This document shows positions 47,835 through 57,257 of a stretch of DNA of 64,000 nucleotides, one piece after another. Position 1 is the first letter of the stretch, and each line of letters starts with the position of its first letter. The notes under the pieces were generated by a model, which ran no database searches, was not told the DNA's origin, and saw only the letters and a program-made list of their open reading frames with translations. The stretch is from assembly GCA_016219275.1 (NCBI GenBank), contig JACRBM010000047.1, positions 1 to 64,000 of the forward strand. The letters run 5' to 3'. The position numbers and the translations under genes are program-made. This stretch comes from Chloroflexota bacterium (lineage in GTDB: Bacteria; Chloroflexota; Anaerolineae; UBA4142).

Positions 47835-49199
47835 ATGAAAGTTTATCTGAGCACGCTCGGCTGTAAATTAAACGAAAGCGAATTGGAAGCGTGGGCGCGC
47901 CGATTTGGCGCGGACGGATACGAGATCGTAGACGACGCGCGCGATGCGGACTTGTGCGTGGTCAACACGTGCGCGATCACGCACGTCGCCGCGCGCAAAT
48001 CGCGACAACTGGCGCGGCAAATGGCGCGCGCGAATCCGCACGCGCGCATCGTGCTGACCGGTTGTTACGCCGATGTGTCGCCTGATGAAGCGCAAGCATT
48101 GCCCAACGTCGCGCTTGTCGTGCCGAACGCGGACAAGGACAACCTCGTCTCGCGAATTGCGAATTCCGAATTAGGAATTGCACATTGCGCCCAGTCCGAG
48201 GATCCAAATTCGCAACCCTGGCACCGCCCGCCAGGGCAGGTGTTCGCAACTCGCAATTCGCAATTGAGAACGCGTGCCTTTGTAAAAATTCAAGATGGTT
48301 GCAACATGAGTTGCACGTACTGCATCATCCCGCTCGCGCGCGGCAAGGAACGCAGTCGCGCGCGCGATGAAATTGTCGCTGAAGTGCAATCGCTTGTGCG
48401 CGCAGGTTATCAGGAAATCATTTTGACCGGCGTGCAGATTTCCACCTATCGTAGCGCAAATTTCCAATTTGCGTTGCGCGATCTTGTCGCCGCGATTCTG
48501 GACGAAACGAATGTGCCGCGCTTGCGCCTCACGAGCATCGCACCCTGGGATTTGGACGACGCGTTGCTCGATGCGTGGCGCGATGCGCGGGTGTGCCGGC
48601 ATTTGCATCTATCGCTCCAAAGCGGGAGCGATGCGATTTTGCGCGCGATGCGGCGCCCGTACACGACCGCGCAATTCGCGCGTGCCGTTGAAATCGCGCG
48701 CGCGAAAATTCCAGAAGTTGGCATCACGACGGATGTGATCGTCGGTTTTCCCGGCGAAAGCGACGCCGAATTCGACGAATCGCTCAAGTTCGTCGAACAA
48801 ATGCAGTTCTCGCGCGTCCACGTCTTTCCGTATTCAATGCGCGAGGGTACGCCCGCCGCGACGATGTCGCACCAAGTCGCGGACGCAGCCAAGCAATCGC
48901 GAGTCCGGCAAATGCAAACGGTGGGCGACGCCAGCGCGTGCGCGTTCGCCGGGCGATTCGTCGGGCGCGTGATGCCGGTGTTGTGGGAGTCGGTGGACGG
49001 TGGACAATGGTCTGGGTACACGGACAACTATATTCGCGTGCTCGCGCCGAGTGATGCCGATCTTGCCAATCGAATCGTTTCCGTTCAACTCACCTCCATC
49101 ATGGATGACCACGTTCAAGGTATCTTCATTTCTGATACGAAAGCACCTAAAGATTCTCCGATTGGGTCTCCCCAAATCACCCACAATCGCATAGAATAA
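47835..49199 (+). CDS. mtaB: tRNA t6A37 methylthiotransferase (MtaB)
   Basis: A 454-residue radical-SAM methylthiotransferase. The UPF0004 domain shows STLGCKLNESE, VNTCAITHVAARKSR and LTGCYA (three Cys for one cluster). The radical SAM motif is CNMSCTYCIIPLARGKERSR. The C-terminal TRAM-like part ends in the Gly-rich region. It adds a methylthio group to t6A37 of tRNA. A block of about 40 residues (about 108-147, IANSELGIAHCAQSEDPNSQ-like) before the radical SAM domain is repeat-derived and kept in frame. Confidence 0.9.
   Translation: MKVYLSTLGCKLNESELEAWARRFGADGYEIVDDARDADLCVVNTCAITHVAARKSRQLARQMARANPHARIVLTGCYADVSPDEAQALPNVALVVPNADKDNLVSRIANSELGIAHCAQSEDPNSQPWHRPPGQVFATRNSQLRTRAFVKIQDGCNMSCTYCIIPLARGKERSRARDEIVAEVQSLVRAGYQEIILTGVQISTYRSANFQFALRDLVAAILDETNVPRLRLTSIAPWDLDDALLDAWRDARVCRHLHLSLQSGSDAILRAMRRPYTTAQFARAVEIARAKIPEVGITTDVIVGFPGESDAEFDESLKFVEQMQFSRVHVFPYSMREGTPAATMSHQVADAAKQSRVRQMQTVGDASACAFAGRFVGRVMPVLWESVDGGQWSGYTDNYIRVLAPSDADLANRIVSVQLTSIMDDHVQGIFISDTKAPKDSPIGSPQITHNRIE
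48150..48272. repeat. In-frame palindromic insertion in mtaB
   Basis: GCGAATTGCGAATTCCGAAT units on one arm; GCAACTCGCAATTCGCAATTG on the other; a CCCTGG/CCAGGG hairpin in the middle. The two arms are complementary. The element is about 123 bp, a multiple of 3, and carries no stop in the mtaB frame. Confidence 0.85.
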
Positions 49200-49282
49200 A
49201 CTCACACGCACCCGCCTAATTCATCCTCAATGGTTGAGGATTCACTACGCCGGTTAAGCAGTCTTGCTCGATGAGGAGGCAG

Positions 49283-50095
49283 ATGCCGGAACTAGACGAT
49301 GCAGTCCAGTTAAAGGTCGAGAACGTCCACATGGCGTTCGGTGGTGTTTTCGCGCTTCGCGGCGTCAGTTTTCGGGTCCGCCAAGGGGAAATTTTTTCGA
49401 TCATCGGACCGAACGGCGCCGGCAAAACCGTGATGCTCAATTGCATCAGCGGCTTGTATCGTCCCCAGCGCGGCAAAATCCTCTTTGAAGGCAAGGATAT
49501 TACCTCCCTGCGCGCATATCAGCGCGCGCGTCTTGGCATCTCCCGCACGTTTCAGAAAATCGAACTCTTTCGCGGCATGACCGTCCTCGACAATATCCGT
49601 CTGGGACGGCATTTGCATTTGCACGCCGGGTTGCTTGAAGCTGGCGTGTACCTCGGGCGCGCCGCGCGCGAAGAAATCGCGAGCCGCGAATTTATCGAAC
49701 GCGAGATCATTGACCTGCTCGAAATCGAACACATTCGCAACAAGGTTGTCGGCATGTTGCCGTATGGTTTGCAGAAACGCGTCGAACTCGCGCGCGCGCT
49801 CGCGCTGCAACCCAGGTTGCTCATTCTCGACGAGCCGATGGCGGGCTTGAACCTCGAAGAGGTCGAGGACATGGCGCGCTTTATCCTCGACGTCAACGAA
49901 GAAAAAAAGTGGAAGGTGACGTGCATTCTCGTCGAGCATGATATGGGCGTCGTGATGGATATTTCACATCACGTCGCGGTGTTGAACTTTGGCGAGAAGA
50001 TCGCGGAGGCGACGCCGGAGGAAATTCAGCTCGACGAACGCGTGCACCGCGCGTATCTCGGCGAAAAAGAGGAGTTGTATGTCACGCGGCGGTAA
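49283..50095 (+). CDS. livG: Branched-chain-type ABC transporter ATPase (LivG)
   Basis: A 270-residue ATPase with Walker A GPNGAGKTVMLNCISG, the LivG-specific FQKIELFRGMTVLDNIRLG, a signature LPYGLQKRVELARALALQ (typical for this subfamily, replacing LSGGQ) and Walker B LLILDEPMAGLN. ATG 49,283 is preceded by AGGAGG, and is preferred over the ATG 12 bp upstream. First gene of the transporter operon. Confidence 0.92.
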   Translation: MPELDDAVQLKVENVHMAFGGVFALRGVSFRVRQGEIFSIIGPNGAGKTVMLNCISGLYRPQRGKILFEGKDITSLRAYQRARLGISRTFQKIELFRGMTVLDNIRLGRHLHLHAGLLEAGVYLGRAAREEIASREFIEREIIDLLEIEHIRNKVVGMLPYGLQKRVELARALALQPRLLILDEPMAGLNLEEVEDMARFILDVNEEKKWKVTCILVEHDMGVVMDISHHVAVLNFGEKIAEATPEEIQLDERVHRAYLGEKEELYVTRR

Positions 50096-52022
50096 CCCAT
50101 CACGCGCGCCGGTCCTCACGATCACGCCGGACTTGACGATTCCCAAAGTGTTCGTGCAAGCCGCGTCCAAGTACGGCGACGCCAAGGTCGCGATGCGCGA
50201 AAAAGAGTACGGTTTGTGGCGACCGATCACGTGGAAGCAGTACCTCGCCAAGGTAAAACTCATCGCGCTTGGGCTTGCCGACCTGGGATTGAAACGCGGT
50301 GACAAGGTTGTGCTCATCGGCGATAATCGCCCGGAGGGATTGTGGGCGGAGATGGCGGCGCTGTGCGCGGGCGGCGCGGCGGTATGGATCTATCAGGATT
50401 CGTTGCTTGACGAAGTGCAGTACATCGTAGACCACTCGGACGCGAAAATTCTGATCGGCGAAGGTCAAGAAGAGGTAGACAAGGGGCTGGGTCTGCGTGA
50501 CAAGTGCCCCAAACTTGAACACATTGTCTGGGACGACCCGAAGGGAATGCGCCGCTATGACGATCCGATGCTCACGAGTCTCGACCGCTTGATGGAGCGC
50601 GGGCGTAAGTTGGATGAGCAAGACCCGCATCGCTTTGACGAATTGGTCAAGCGTGGCAATGGCGACGATATTGCGCTCTTGTTCTACACCTCGGGTACGA
50701 CCTCCGCGCCGAAAGGCGCGCTCCTCACGCATTACAACATGCTCAAGATGGGACAGAACTTGATGCAGGTTGACCCCGCGTTCGAGAACGACGATTTCGT
50801 TTCGTTCTTGCCCTTTGCGTGGATCGGCGAGCAAATGATGTCCATCTCGTGTGGCATCCAAGCCGGCTTTACGCTCAATTTTCCGGAAGAGCCGGAAACC
50901 GCGATGGAAGACTTGCGCGAGATCGGTCCGCAGATGATGTTTTCGTCGTCGCGCCTGTACGAGCAGATGGTGCGCAATTTGCAAGTCAAGTACTCTGACT
51001 CGTCGTGGATGAAGCGCAAGTTGTACGAGTGGAGTTTGAACGTCGGTTACGCCGTCGCCGATGGCAAGTTCGATAAGAAACCGCTTGCGTTACCGCTCAA
51101 GGCGCAGGCGTTCGTTGCGGATAAACTCGTGCATCGCGCGTTACGCGATCACATGGGCTTGTCGCGAATGCGGAACGCGTACACCGGCGGCTCGGCAATC
51201 GGTCCCGATCACTTTCGTTTCTTTCACGCGATTGGTGTGAACCTCAAACAGATTTACGGACAAACCGAAATTGCCGGCATTTCGGTGTTGCATCGCACCG
51301 ACGATGTGAAACTCGATACGGTCGGCAAGCCGATTCCGGAAACCGAAATCAAAATCGCGGAGGACGGCGAAATTCTCGCGCGTAGCCCGGCGGTGTTCAA
51401 GGGCTATTACAAAAATGACGAGGCAACGGTCAAGACGTTACAGGATGGCTGGCTGCACTCCGGCGACAATGGATTCATTGACGACAATGGGCATCTGGTT
51501 TTCTTCGACCGCTCGAAAGACATTATGATTTTGAGCGACAAGCGCAAATTCTCGCCGGTCTTTGCCGAGAGTAGACTCAAGTTCAGCCCGTACATCAAGG
51601 ACGCGTGGATCATTGGGCACGAGCGACCGTTCGTCGCCGCGGTGATCTGCATTGATTACGCGGTGACCGGACGTTGGGCGGAGAGCAAGGGCATCGCGTA
51701 CACCAGTTACACCGAATTGTCGCAAGAGCCGCGCGTGTTGGAAATCGTGGAGAGATCGGTCGAGCAAGTGAACAAGAGTTTGCCGGAACCCGCGCGCATC
51801 AAACGCTTTGTCAACCTGTTCAAGGAATTCGATGCGGACGACGACGAACTAACGCGCACGAAAAAACTGCGGCGCGGCTTTCTCGAAGAACGATACAAGT
51901 TGATTGTGGATGGACTGTTTGGTGGCGTGGACGTGATTCACATTGACACGGCGATCAATTACGAGGATGGGCGCGTCGCGCGTATCAAGACGGATTTGAA
52001 AGTGGTGGAGAGTGGCGGGTAG
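50079..52022 (+). CDS. Long-chain acyl-CoA synthetase-like AMP-binding protein
   Basis: About 647 residues from MSRGGNPSR, preceded by GAGGAG, overlapping livG by 17 bp. AMP-binding motifs: LLFYTSGTTSAPKGALLTH (P-loop), IYGQTEIAGI, GWLHSGDNGFIDDNGHLVFFDR and RKFSPVF. It activates a carboxylic acid with ATP and CoA. Placed between livG and livH, it probably activates the acid imported by the transporter. Confidence 0.9.
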   Translation: MSRGGNPSRAPVLTITPDLTIPKVFVQAASKYGDAKVAMREKEYGLWRPITWKQYLAKVKLIALGLADLGLKRGDKVVLIGDNRPEGLWAEMAALCAGGAAVWIYQDSLLDEVQYIVDHSDAKILIGEGQEEVDKGLGLRDKCPKLEHIVWDDPKGMRRYDDPMLTSLDRLMERGRKLDEQDPHRFDELVKRGNGDDIALLFYTSGTTSAPKGALLTHYNMLKMGQNLMQVDPAFENDDFVSFLPFAWIGEQMMSISCGIQAGFTLNFPEEPETAMEDLREIGPQMMFSSSRLYEQMVRNLQVKYSDSSWMKRKLYEWSLNVGYAVADGKFDKKPLALPLKAQAFVADKLVHRALRDHMGLSRMRNAYTGGSAIGPDHFRFFHAIGVNLKQIYGQTEIAGISVLHRTDDVKLDTVGKPIPETEIKIAEDGEILARSPAVFKGYYKNDEATVKTLQDGWLHSGDNGFIDDNGHLVFFDRSKDIMILSDKRKFSPVFAESRLKFSPYIKDAWIIGHERPFVAAVICIDYAVTGRWAESKGIAYTSYTELSQEPRVLEIVERSVEQVNKSLPEPARIKRFVNLFKEFDADDDELTRTKKLRRGFLEERYKLIVDGLFGGVDVIHIDTAINYEDGRVARIKTDLKVVESGG

Positions 52023-52098
52023 CGAATGGCGAATGGCAAATAGCGAATAGCGAATGGCGGATGGCAATTAGCCATTTGCCATCTGCCATTCGCTATAC
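52023..52098. repeat. GAATGG short-unit palindrome (full example)
   Basis: GCGAATGGCGAATGGCAAAT then AGCGAATAGCGAATGG on the left; CCATTTGCCATCTGCCATTC then GCTATA on the right. About seven degenerate 7-bp units pair with their inverse. It fills the gap between the ligase and livH genes. Confidence 0.92.
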
Positions 52099-52107
52099 GG
52101 GGACGCG

Positions 52108-53013
52108 ATGGAAGTTTTTCTACAATTGGTCATCACGGGATTAATGGTCGGCAGCATCTATGCTCTCGTTGCGTTGGGCTGGACGCTGATCTATAAATCG
52201 TCCGGTGTGCTCAATCTCGCGATGGGTGAACTAACGCTCGTCGGCGCGTACGTGTCGCTGGCGTTTTATCAGTGGGGCTTGCCGTTCCCGCTCGCGTTGT
52301 TTCTCACGCTCGTCGTCGGCTTGATCCTGGGTCTCGTCGTCGAGCGCGCGTTTCTGCGCCCGCTCATCGGCGAATCGGTGTTGACGGTGATAATGGTGAC
52401 GGTGGGCTTGTCATTCTTTATGCGTGGCTTGCTTGGTCTTATTTTCGGAACGGACACCTTGGTCTTCAAGCCCGCCGTTTTTCCCGACGAGCCAGTGCGC
52501 GTGGGCGGCGTGGTGATTGGACAGGTGTACATTTGGAGTTTCGTCGCCGCGCTCGTTTTGCTCGTCGTTTTTGTCGCGTTCTTCAAGTACACGCGTTGGG
52601 GCTTGGCGATGCAAGCAACCGCCGACGACGAAATGGCGGCGCTCTCGATTGGCATCAGCGCGAAATTCGTGTACGCACTCGCGTGGGCAATCGCGTTCAT
52701 GTCGGCGGGTGTCGGCGGCGCGTTGCTCGGCAACATCAACGGCGTGAACGTGTCGGTCGGATACCTGGGTCTGCTCGTTCTGCCGGCGGTTGTGATGGGT
52801 GGACTCAACTCGGTGCCCGGCGCGATTGCGGGTGGATTGATCGTGGGACTTTTGCAGAATTTTGCCGGCGGCTATCTCGACAACCTCACGATTGCCGGCA
52901 TCAATCTGATTCCCGGCGGCGCGAAAGATGTATTTCCGTTCATCGTGATGACGATTGCGTTGTTGTTCAAGCCGTACGGGTTGTTTGGATGGCAGAGGAT
53001 CGAACGCGTCTAG
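52108..53013 (+). CDS. livH: Branched-chain-type ABC permease LivH
   Basis: A 301-residue permease with eight or so membrane helices: MVGSIYALVALGWTLIYKSS, GVLNLAMGELTLVGAYVS, and the EAA-type cytoplasmic loop (AMQATADDEMAALSIGISAK). The start has GGGGA a few bases upstream. Confidence 0.92.
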   Translation: MEVFLQLVITGLMVGSIYALVALGWTLIYKSSGVLNLAMGELTLVGAYVSLAFYQWGLPFPLALFLTLVVGLILGLVVERAFLRPLIGESVLTVIMVTVGLSFFMRGLLGLIFGTDTLVFKPAVFPDEPVRVGGVVIGQVYIWSFVAALVLLVVFVAFFKYTRWGLAMQATADDEMAALSIGISAKFVYALAWAIAFMSAGVGGALLGNINGVNVSVGYLGLLVLPAVVMGGLNSVPGAIAGGLIVGLLQNFAGGYLDNLTIAGINLIPGGAKDVFPFIVMTIALLFKPYGLFGWQRIERV

Positions 53014-53083
53014 TTCCCTCAGTTCCCTTATTTTCTTCATTTCCCTTCTTGAACGGAAATGCGGGAATTTGACTGGAGTCAAA

Positions 53084-54178
53084 GTGTCCGCAATGCGACT
53101 TCCTTCCGGGGTGTATCACGAAAATTACACGCAAGACCACGCGTGGTGGCAGACGCGCTTTGTCTGGTTCCGGATGCTGGCGTTGTTCGTGATTTTGTTC
53201 GCGGTGTTTCCATCGCTGGTCGGCGGGTACGAGTTGTCGGTGGCGAATCGCATCGGGTATACGATTCTGTCCGCGCTTGGCGTCCAGTTGCTGATTGGCT
53301 TTGCCGGACAAGTGACACTGGGTCACATGGCGTTTGTCGCGATTGGCGCGTACACCTCTGCCATCTTTACTCTGAATGTCAATCAGACATTTCCAATTCT
53401 CAAAGACCTAGGTCTGTCGTATCCAATCAGCATGATCGTCGCGATGATTGTCGCCGGTTTGTGGAGTATGTTGTTCGGTCTGCCGTCGGCGCGCGTCAAG
53501 GGGTTTTACCTGATTATGACGACGATGGCGGCGCAGTTCATCACCGTAGATTTCATCATCACGCACTATATTAGCCGCGTCGGCGATCGCGGCGTGTCGT
53601 TCTCGCTGCCGCCCGGCACGATTCGCTTCGGGCTCTGGGATATTCGTACCGATCTGGAACAGTACTATCTGATGCTCGTGCTCGTCATCCTGGGTATCGT
53701 GTTCGTCGGCAACTTGATGCGGACGCGCATCGGGCGCGCGTGGATTGCGATTCGCGACAATGACATTGCCGCCGAAGTGCTGGGCGTGAATGTCGTGCGC
53801 TACAAACTCCTCGCGTTTTTTGTCGCCGGCGCGCTGGCGGGTCTCGCGGGTTCGTACGCGAATGCCGTGTCGTTCACGGTCAGCCCCGAGCAATTTAGTT
53901 TCGGCGAATCATTGTGGCTCGTGGGTGTTGTGCTCATCGGCGGCATCGGCAGTAACTATGGCACGATCTACGGCGCGATTTATTTGACGATGATCGCCGA
54001 ACTCGTTCAACCTGCGCTCAAAATTATTCTGCCCGACCTCGCGCTCAAGACCTCGTACGTCAAGGATATGGTATTCGGTTTGTCCATCGTCGTATTTCTC
54101 TTGCTCGAACCAAAAGGATTGGCGTATCGTTGGTCGCGTCTCAAAGATTACATTCATCTGTGGCCCTTTTCGTACTAG
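53084..54178 (+). CDS. livM: Branched-chain-type ABC permease LivM
   Basis: About 364 residues, ten or so helices: LLIGFAGQVTLGHMAFVAIG (the LivM signature), LMRTRIGRAWIAIRDNDIAAEVLGVNV (ATPase-coupling loop). GTG 53,084 has GGAG 5 bp upstream; ATG at 53,093 is the alternative. The longer frame upstream overlaps livH and has no family match. Confidence 0.92.
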   Translation: MSAMRLPSGVYHENYTQDHAWWQTRFVWFRMLALFVILFAVFPSLVGGYELSVANRIGYTILSALGVQLLIGFAGQVTLGHMAFVAIGAYTSAIFTLNVNQTFPILKDLGLSYPISMIVAMIVAGLWSMLFGLPSARVKGFYLIMTTMAAQFITVDFIITHYISRVGDRGVSFSLPPGTIRFGLWDIRTDLEQYYLMLVLVILGIVFVGNLMRTRIGRAWIAIRDNDIAAEVLGVNVVRYKLLAFFVAGALAGLAGSYANAVSFTVSPEQFSFGESLWLVGVVLIGGIGSNYGTIYGAIYLTMIAELVQPALKIILPDLALKTSYVKDMVFGLSIVVFLLLEPKGLAYRWSRLKDYIHLWPFSY

Positions 54179-54214
54179 CGATTTGGAATGGTCGAAATTG
54201 CGGCGGTCGGCGGT

Positions 54215-54250
54215 CTGCCCCTTCGACTGCGCTCAGGGCAGGCGTCGGCG
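54215..54250. repeat. CTGCCC/GGGCAG palindrome before livK
   Basis: GTCTGCCCCTTCGACTGCGC then TCAGGGCAGGC. The central CCCTTCGACTGCGCTCAGGG block is itself a palindrome of a widely dispersed type. It lies between livM and livK, before a GGAGGAGGAG ribosome binding site. Confidence 0.65.
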
Positions 54251-54271
54251 TCGTATTTTGGGAGGAGGAGT

Positions 54272-55552
54272 ATGGATTTCCGCAAACTATCGGTCGTGAT
54301 GATGTTCGTCCTCGTGGCGATCCTTGTCGTCGCGTGTGGCGGCGGCGGCGCGCCAGCCGGGCAACCGACTGCTGTCGCGAGCAAGGGTGAAATCAGCGTC
54401 GGCTCGTTGAACGATCTAACCGGCGCGACCTCGGACGTGGGCAAGGATTACGCGCTCGGCGTGCAAGAGGCGGTCAAATGGATCAACGACAATGGCGGCA
54501 TCAACGGCAAGACCATCAAGTTGTTCCAGTACGATTATGGCTATCGCGTGCCTGAAGCGCAAACGACGTACAAACGATTTCGCGATTTCGACAAAGTGAT
54601 CGCGGTGCTGGGTTGGGGTACGGGCGACACGTCCGCGCTTTCGCCGACCATCAATCAGGACAAGATGCCGTACGTCTCCGCGTCGTATGCGGGCGAGTTG
54701 ACCGACCCCGCCAAGACGCCGTACAACTTGTTCGCCGCGCCGGACTATTCGACATCGGCGCGCGCCGCGTTGACAGTGTGGTACGAAGAAGTGTGGAAAA
54801 AAGATCCGCGCTTTGCCGCCGAGCAATCCTCCAAGCCGCGCGTCGTCATGTTCTATCAAAAATCGTCGCCGTACTCCAGCGCGCCGATCAAGGCGATGAA
54901 GGAGCAAGCCGCGCTGCTCGGCTTTGAAGTCGGATCCGATCAAGATGTCGCGCTGACCGCGCTCGATACAAAGTCGCAAGTGCTCGCGGCAAAAGATTTC
55001 AAACCGCACGTCGTGTGGCACGGCAACACGACCAACTCGGTGGCGACCGCGTTGAAAGACGCGAAAGCGTTGGGGTTGGGCGCGGATCACCTGGTCAACA
55101 CGTACGGGTACGACGAGAATTTGCCGCGCCTCGCGGGCGATGCCGCCGAAAATGTGATGGGCATTGGCGTTGCCGCGTTCTATGGCGAGAACGTCAAGGG
55201 GATGGATGTCGTCATCGAGTCCGCGAAAAAATACAATCCCAGCACGCCGCAAGACACGCGCTTGATTCACACCGTCAAGGCGTGGGCGAATACGCTCGTC
55301 TTGCGCGAGGCGATGACGCGCGCGGACAAAGCCGGCAAACTCAGCGGCGAAGGGATTCGCACCGCGTTCGAACAACTGAAAGATTTCGAAGTCGGCTTGG
55401 GCGTCACGCCGCTAACGTGGACCGCGACTGACCATCGCCCGACGAGCCAGGTGCGCGTCTATCAAATCAAGGGCGGCAAGTTCAACCTGCTCAAACAGAT
55501 TGATCTGAAAGCCAAGTATGCGAACGAGTGGCCCAAGTGGGTTGGGTACTAG
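54272..55552 (+). CDS. livK: Branched-chain-type ABC substrate-binding lipoprotein (LivK)
   Basis: About 426 residues: signal peptide and lipobox (LVVAC, Cys at about 22), then the periplasmic binding fold type I with GSLNDLTGATSDVGKDYALG, LGWGTGDTSALSP and VWHGNTTNS. Strong GGAGGAGGAG before the ATG. The ligand pocket cannot be read reliably; the neighbouring acyl-CoA ligase suggests a carboxylic acid rather than an amino acid. Confidence 0.9.
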   Translation: MDFRKLSVVMMFVLVAILVVACGGGGAPAGQPTAVASKGEISVGSLNDLTGATSDVGKDYALGVQEAVKWINDNGGINGKTIKLFQYDYGYRVPEAQTTYKRFRDFDKVIAVLGWGTGDTSALSPTINQDKMPYVSASYAGELTDPAKTPYNLFAAPDYSTSARAALTVWYEEVWKKDPRFAAEQSSKPRVVMFYQKSSPYSSAPIKAMKEQAALLGFEVGSDQDVALTALDTKSQVLAAKDFKPHVVWHGNTTNSVATALKDAKALGLGADHLVNTYGYDENLPRLAGDAAENVMGIGVAAFYGENVKGMDVVIESAKKYNPSTPQDTRLIHTVKAWANTLVLREAMTRADKAGKLSGEGIRTAFEQLKDFEVGLGVTPLTWTATDHRPTSQVRVYQIKGGKFNLLKQIDLKAKYANEWPKWVGY

Positions 55553-55620
55553 TCGCCAGAAGACAGTCGTCAGTAGACCGACATCCTATTGGCGACTGGC
55601 GACTGACGACTGACGACTGC
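55553..55620. repeat. GTCGTCAGTCGCC short-unit palindrome
   Basis: GTCGCCAGAAGACAGTCGTC on the left; GGCGACTGGCGACTGACGAC then TGACGACTGC on the right. It fills the gap between livK and livF. The same type is half of the insertion in pglE. Confidence 0.85.
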
Positions 55621-55621
55621 T

Positions 55622-56425
55622 ATGGATAACGGCAACATTCTCAACCTCAACAACATTGAGGTGATGTACCACGAGGTCATTCTCGTGCTCAAAGGCGTCT
55701 CGCTGAGCGTGCCGAGCGGCGGCATCGTTGCCCTGCTCGGCGCGAACGGCGCGGGCAAAAGCACCACACTCAAAGCGATCTCCGGTTTGCTCAAGCACGA
55801 GAACGGACGCGTGACCGACGGCTCGATCGAATTCCTGGGCGCGCGCATTGATCGCAAATCCGCCGAGGAAATCTCGCGGACGGGCATCATTCAAGTGATC
55901 GAGGGACGCCGCGTGTTCGAGCACTTGACCGTCGAGGAAAACATCAAGGTCGGCGCACACCTGAGTAGCGCCAAGTTGCGCGGCGGACTGGAAAAAGTGT
56001 ACGCGTATTTTCCACGCCTTCAAGAAATTCGCACGCGCACGGCGGGGTTTTGCAGCGGCGGCGAGCAACAGATGTTGGTAATGGGACGCGCGTTGATGAC
56101 GAATCCCAAACTGATGTTGCTCGACGAACCTTCGATGGGGCTTGCGCCGCTACTGATCAAAGAGATTTTTACGATCATCACGCGGCTGAACCAGGACGAG
56201 CGCCTGCCAATCCTGCTCGTCGAGCAGAATGTCAAACTTGCGCTGACGGTTGCCGGCTATGGTTATGTGCTGGAGGGTGGTCGCATTGTGATGGATGGCG
56301 CGGCGGATACATTGCGCGACAACCCCGACATCAAGGAATTCTATCTGGGTCTTACCGACCTGGGCACGCGCAAAAATTTCCGCGAGATTAAACATTACAA
56401 ACGCCGCAAACGCTGGCTAACGTAA
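55622..56425 (+). CDS. livF: Branched-chain-type ABC transporter ATPase (LivF)
   Basis: A 267-residue ATPase: Walker A GANGAGKSTTLKAISGLL, GIIQVIEGRRVFEHLTVEEN, signature CSGGEQQMLVMGRALMTNP, Walker B LMLLDEPSMGLAP. The MLVMGRALM signature is normal for LivF. Its C-terminal tail is longer than in E. coli LivF by about 25 residues. Confidence 0.94.
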   Translation: MDNGNILNLNNIEVMYHEVILVLKGVSLSVPSGGIVALLGANGAGKSTTLKAISGLLKHENGRVTDGSIEFLGARIDRKSAEEISRTGIIQVIEGRRVFEHLTVEENIKVGAHLSSAKLRGGLEKVYAYFPRLQEIRTRTAGFCSGGEQQMLVMGRALMTNPKLMLLDEPSMGLAPLLIKEIFTIITRLNQDERLPILLVEQNVKLALTVAGYGYVLEGGRIVMDGAADTLRDNPDIKEFYLGLTDLGTRKNFREIKHYKRRKRWLT

Positions 56426-56427
56426 TT

Positions 56428-56525
56428 CGAATTTAGGATTTCTGATTTCTGATTTATGATCTGGCAATTCACGATGCGCGCGAAAAGTGTAAATCATAAA
56501 TCGCAAATCATAAATCGTAAATTTC
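56428..56525. repeat. GATTTCTGATTT short-unit palindrome
   Basis: TTAGGATTTCTGATTTCTGA and TTTATGAT on one arm; AATCATAAATCGCAAATCAT then AAATCGTAAATT on the other. It fills the gap between livF and the lipoprotein gene. The GATTTCTGATTT half occurs inside pglE. Confidence 0.88.
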
Positions 56526-56541
56526 CCTAGGGGGAGCACCT

Positions 56542-57192
56542 ATGAAGCGATTATCGCTGTTTGTGTTTTTGCTCGTTGTGCTGATCGCGAGCGCGTGTAG
56601 TGCGCCCGCACCCGCGCCCGCCGAGTTCAAGAATCCGACTTTGACGTTGACCCAGGTTCAAGTGCAAGGGTACTTTGCCGCGCCGTGGGCGGGCTGGCCC
56701 GCCGCGGTACCGACGCCCACCCCGCCGCCGGCGGGGACGCCTGCCGCGCAGTTCGTACCGTTTCCCGGCGCGATCAGTGTCCCGCTCGTGATCGCGTTCA
56801 TCTGGGAAATCAACAATCCGAATGACGCGGCGGTCACGCTCGAGCAAATGCAGTACTCGGTCGAGTTTGAAGCCGCACCCTCCCAGCCCGGCGAGTACTT
56901 TTCACTCGCGCGTCCGATCGCGCCGGAACGACAGACGATTCCCGCCAAGACGACGAATCAAATGCGTGTTGTCGTCGTGCTCGATTCTGCGGTCGTGCCC
57001 GGCAACCTCGCGGTGACGAGCGGGCAACGCCTGGGTGCGCTCAAGTTATCCGGCGCGACGCTCGTCAAAGATTGGTGGGCGAACATCGGCGATTTCAAAT
57101 TCGTCATCAAGGCAACCGGCGGCACCGCCGATTTTGTCACGAGCGCCGGGAAAAAAGTCATCACGTTCGACGGCAAGTTTCCCAACAAATGA
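56542..57192 (+). CDS. Lipoprotein of unknown function
   Basis: A 216-residue protein with a lipoprotein signal (LIASAC, Cys at about 19) and a Pro-rich linker (APAPAPA; PTPTPPPAGTP). The remainder is beta-rich (SVPLVIAFIWEINNPND; TIPAKTTNQMRVVVVLDS), consistent with an immunoglobulin-like or LEA-type domain. GGGGGAGCA is upstream. Function unknown; likely exported and membrane-anchored. Confidence 0.8.
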   Translation: MKRLSLFVFLLVVLIASACSAPAPAPAEFKNPTLTLTQVQVQGYFAAPWAGWPAAVPTPTPPPAGTPAAQFVPFPGAISVPLVIAFIWEINNPNDAAVTLEQMQYSVEFEAAPSQPGEYFSLARPIAPERQTIPAKTTNQMRVVVVLDSAVVPGNLAVTSGQRLGALKLSGATLVKDWWANIGDFKFVIKATGGTADFVTSAGKKVITFDGKFPNK

Positions 57193-57257
57193 TGGCAGGG
57201 GCGCGGCATTCGCTCAACGTTTCATCGCACGCATTCCGCGCCCCTTCGTGTGATGCC

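Noticed and set aside
54416-55375. Open frame antisense to livK
   Set aside because: Arg-rich shadow of a conserved binding protein.
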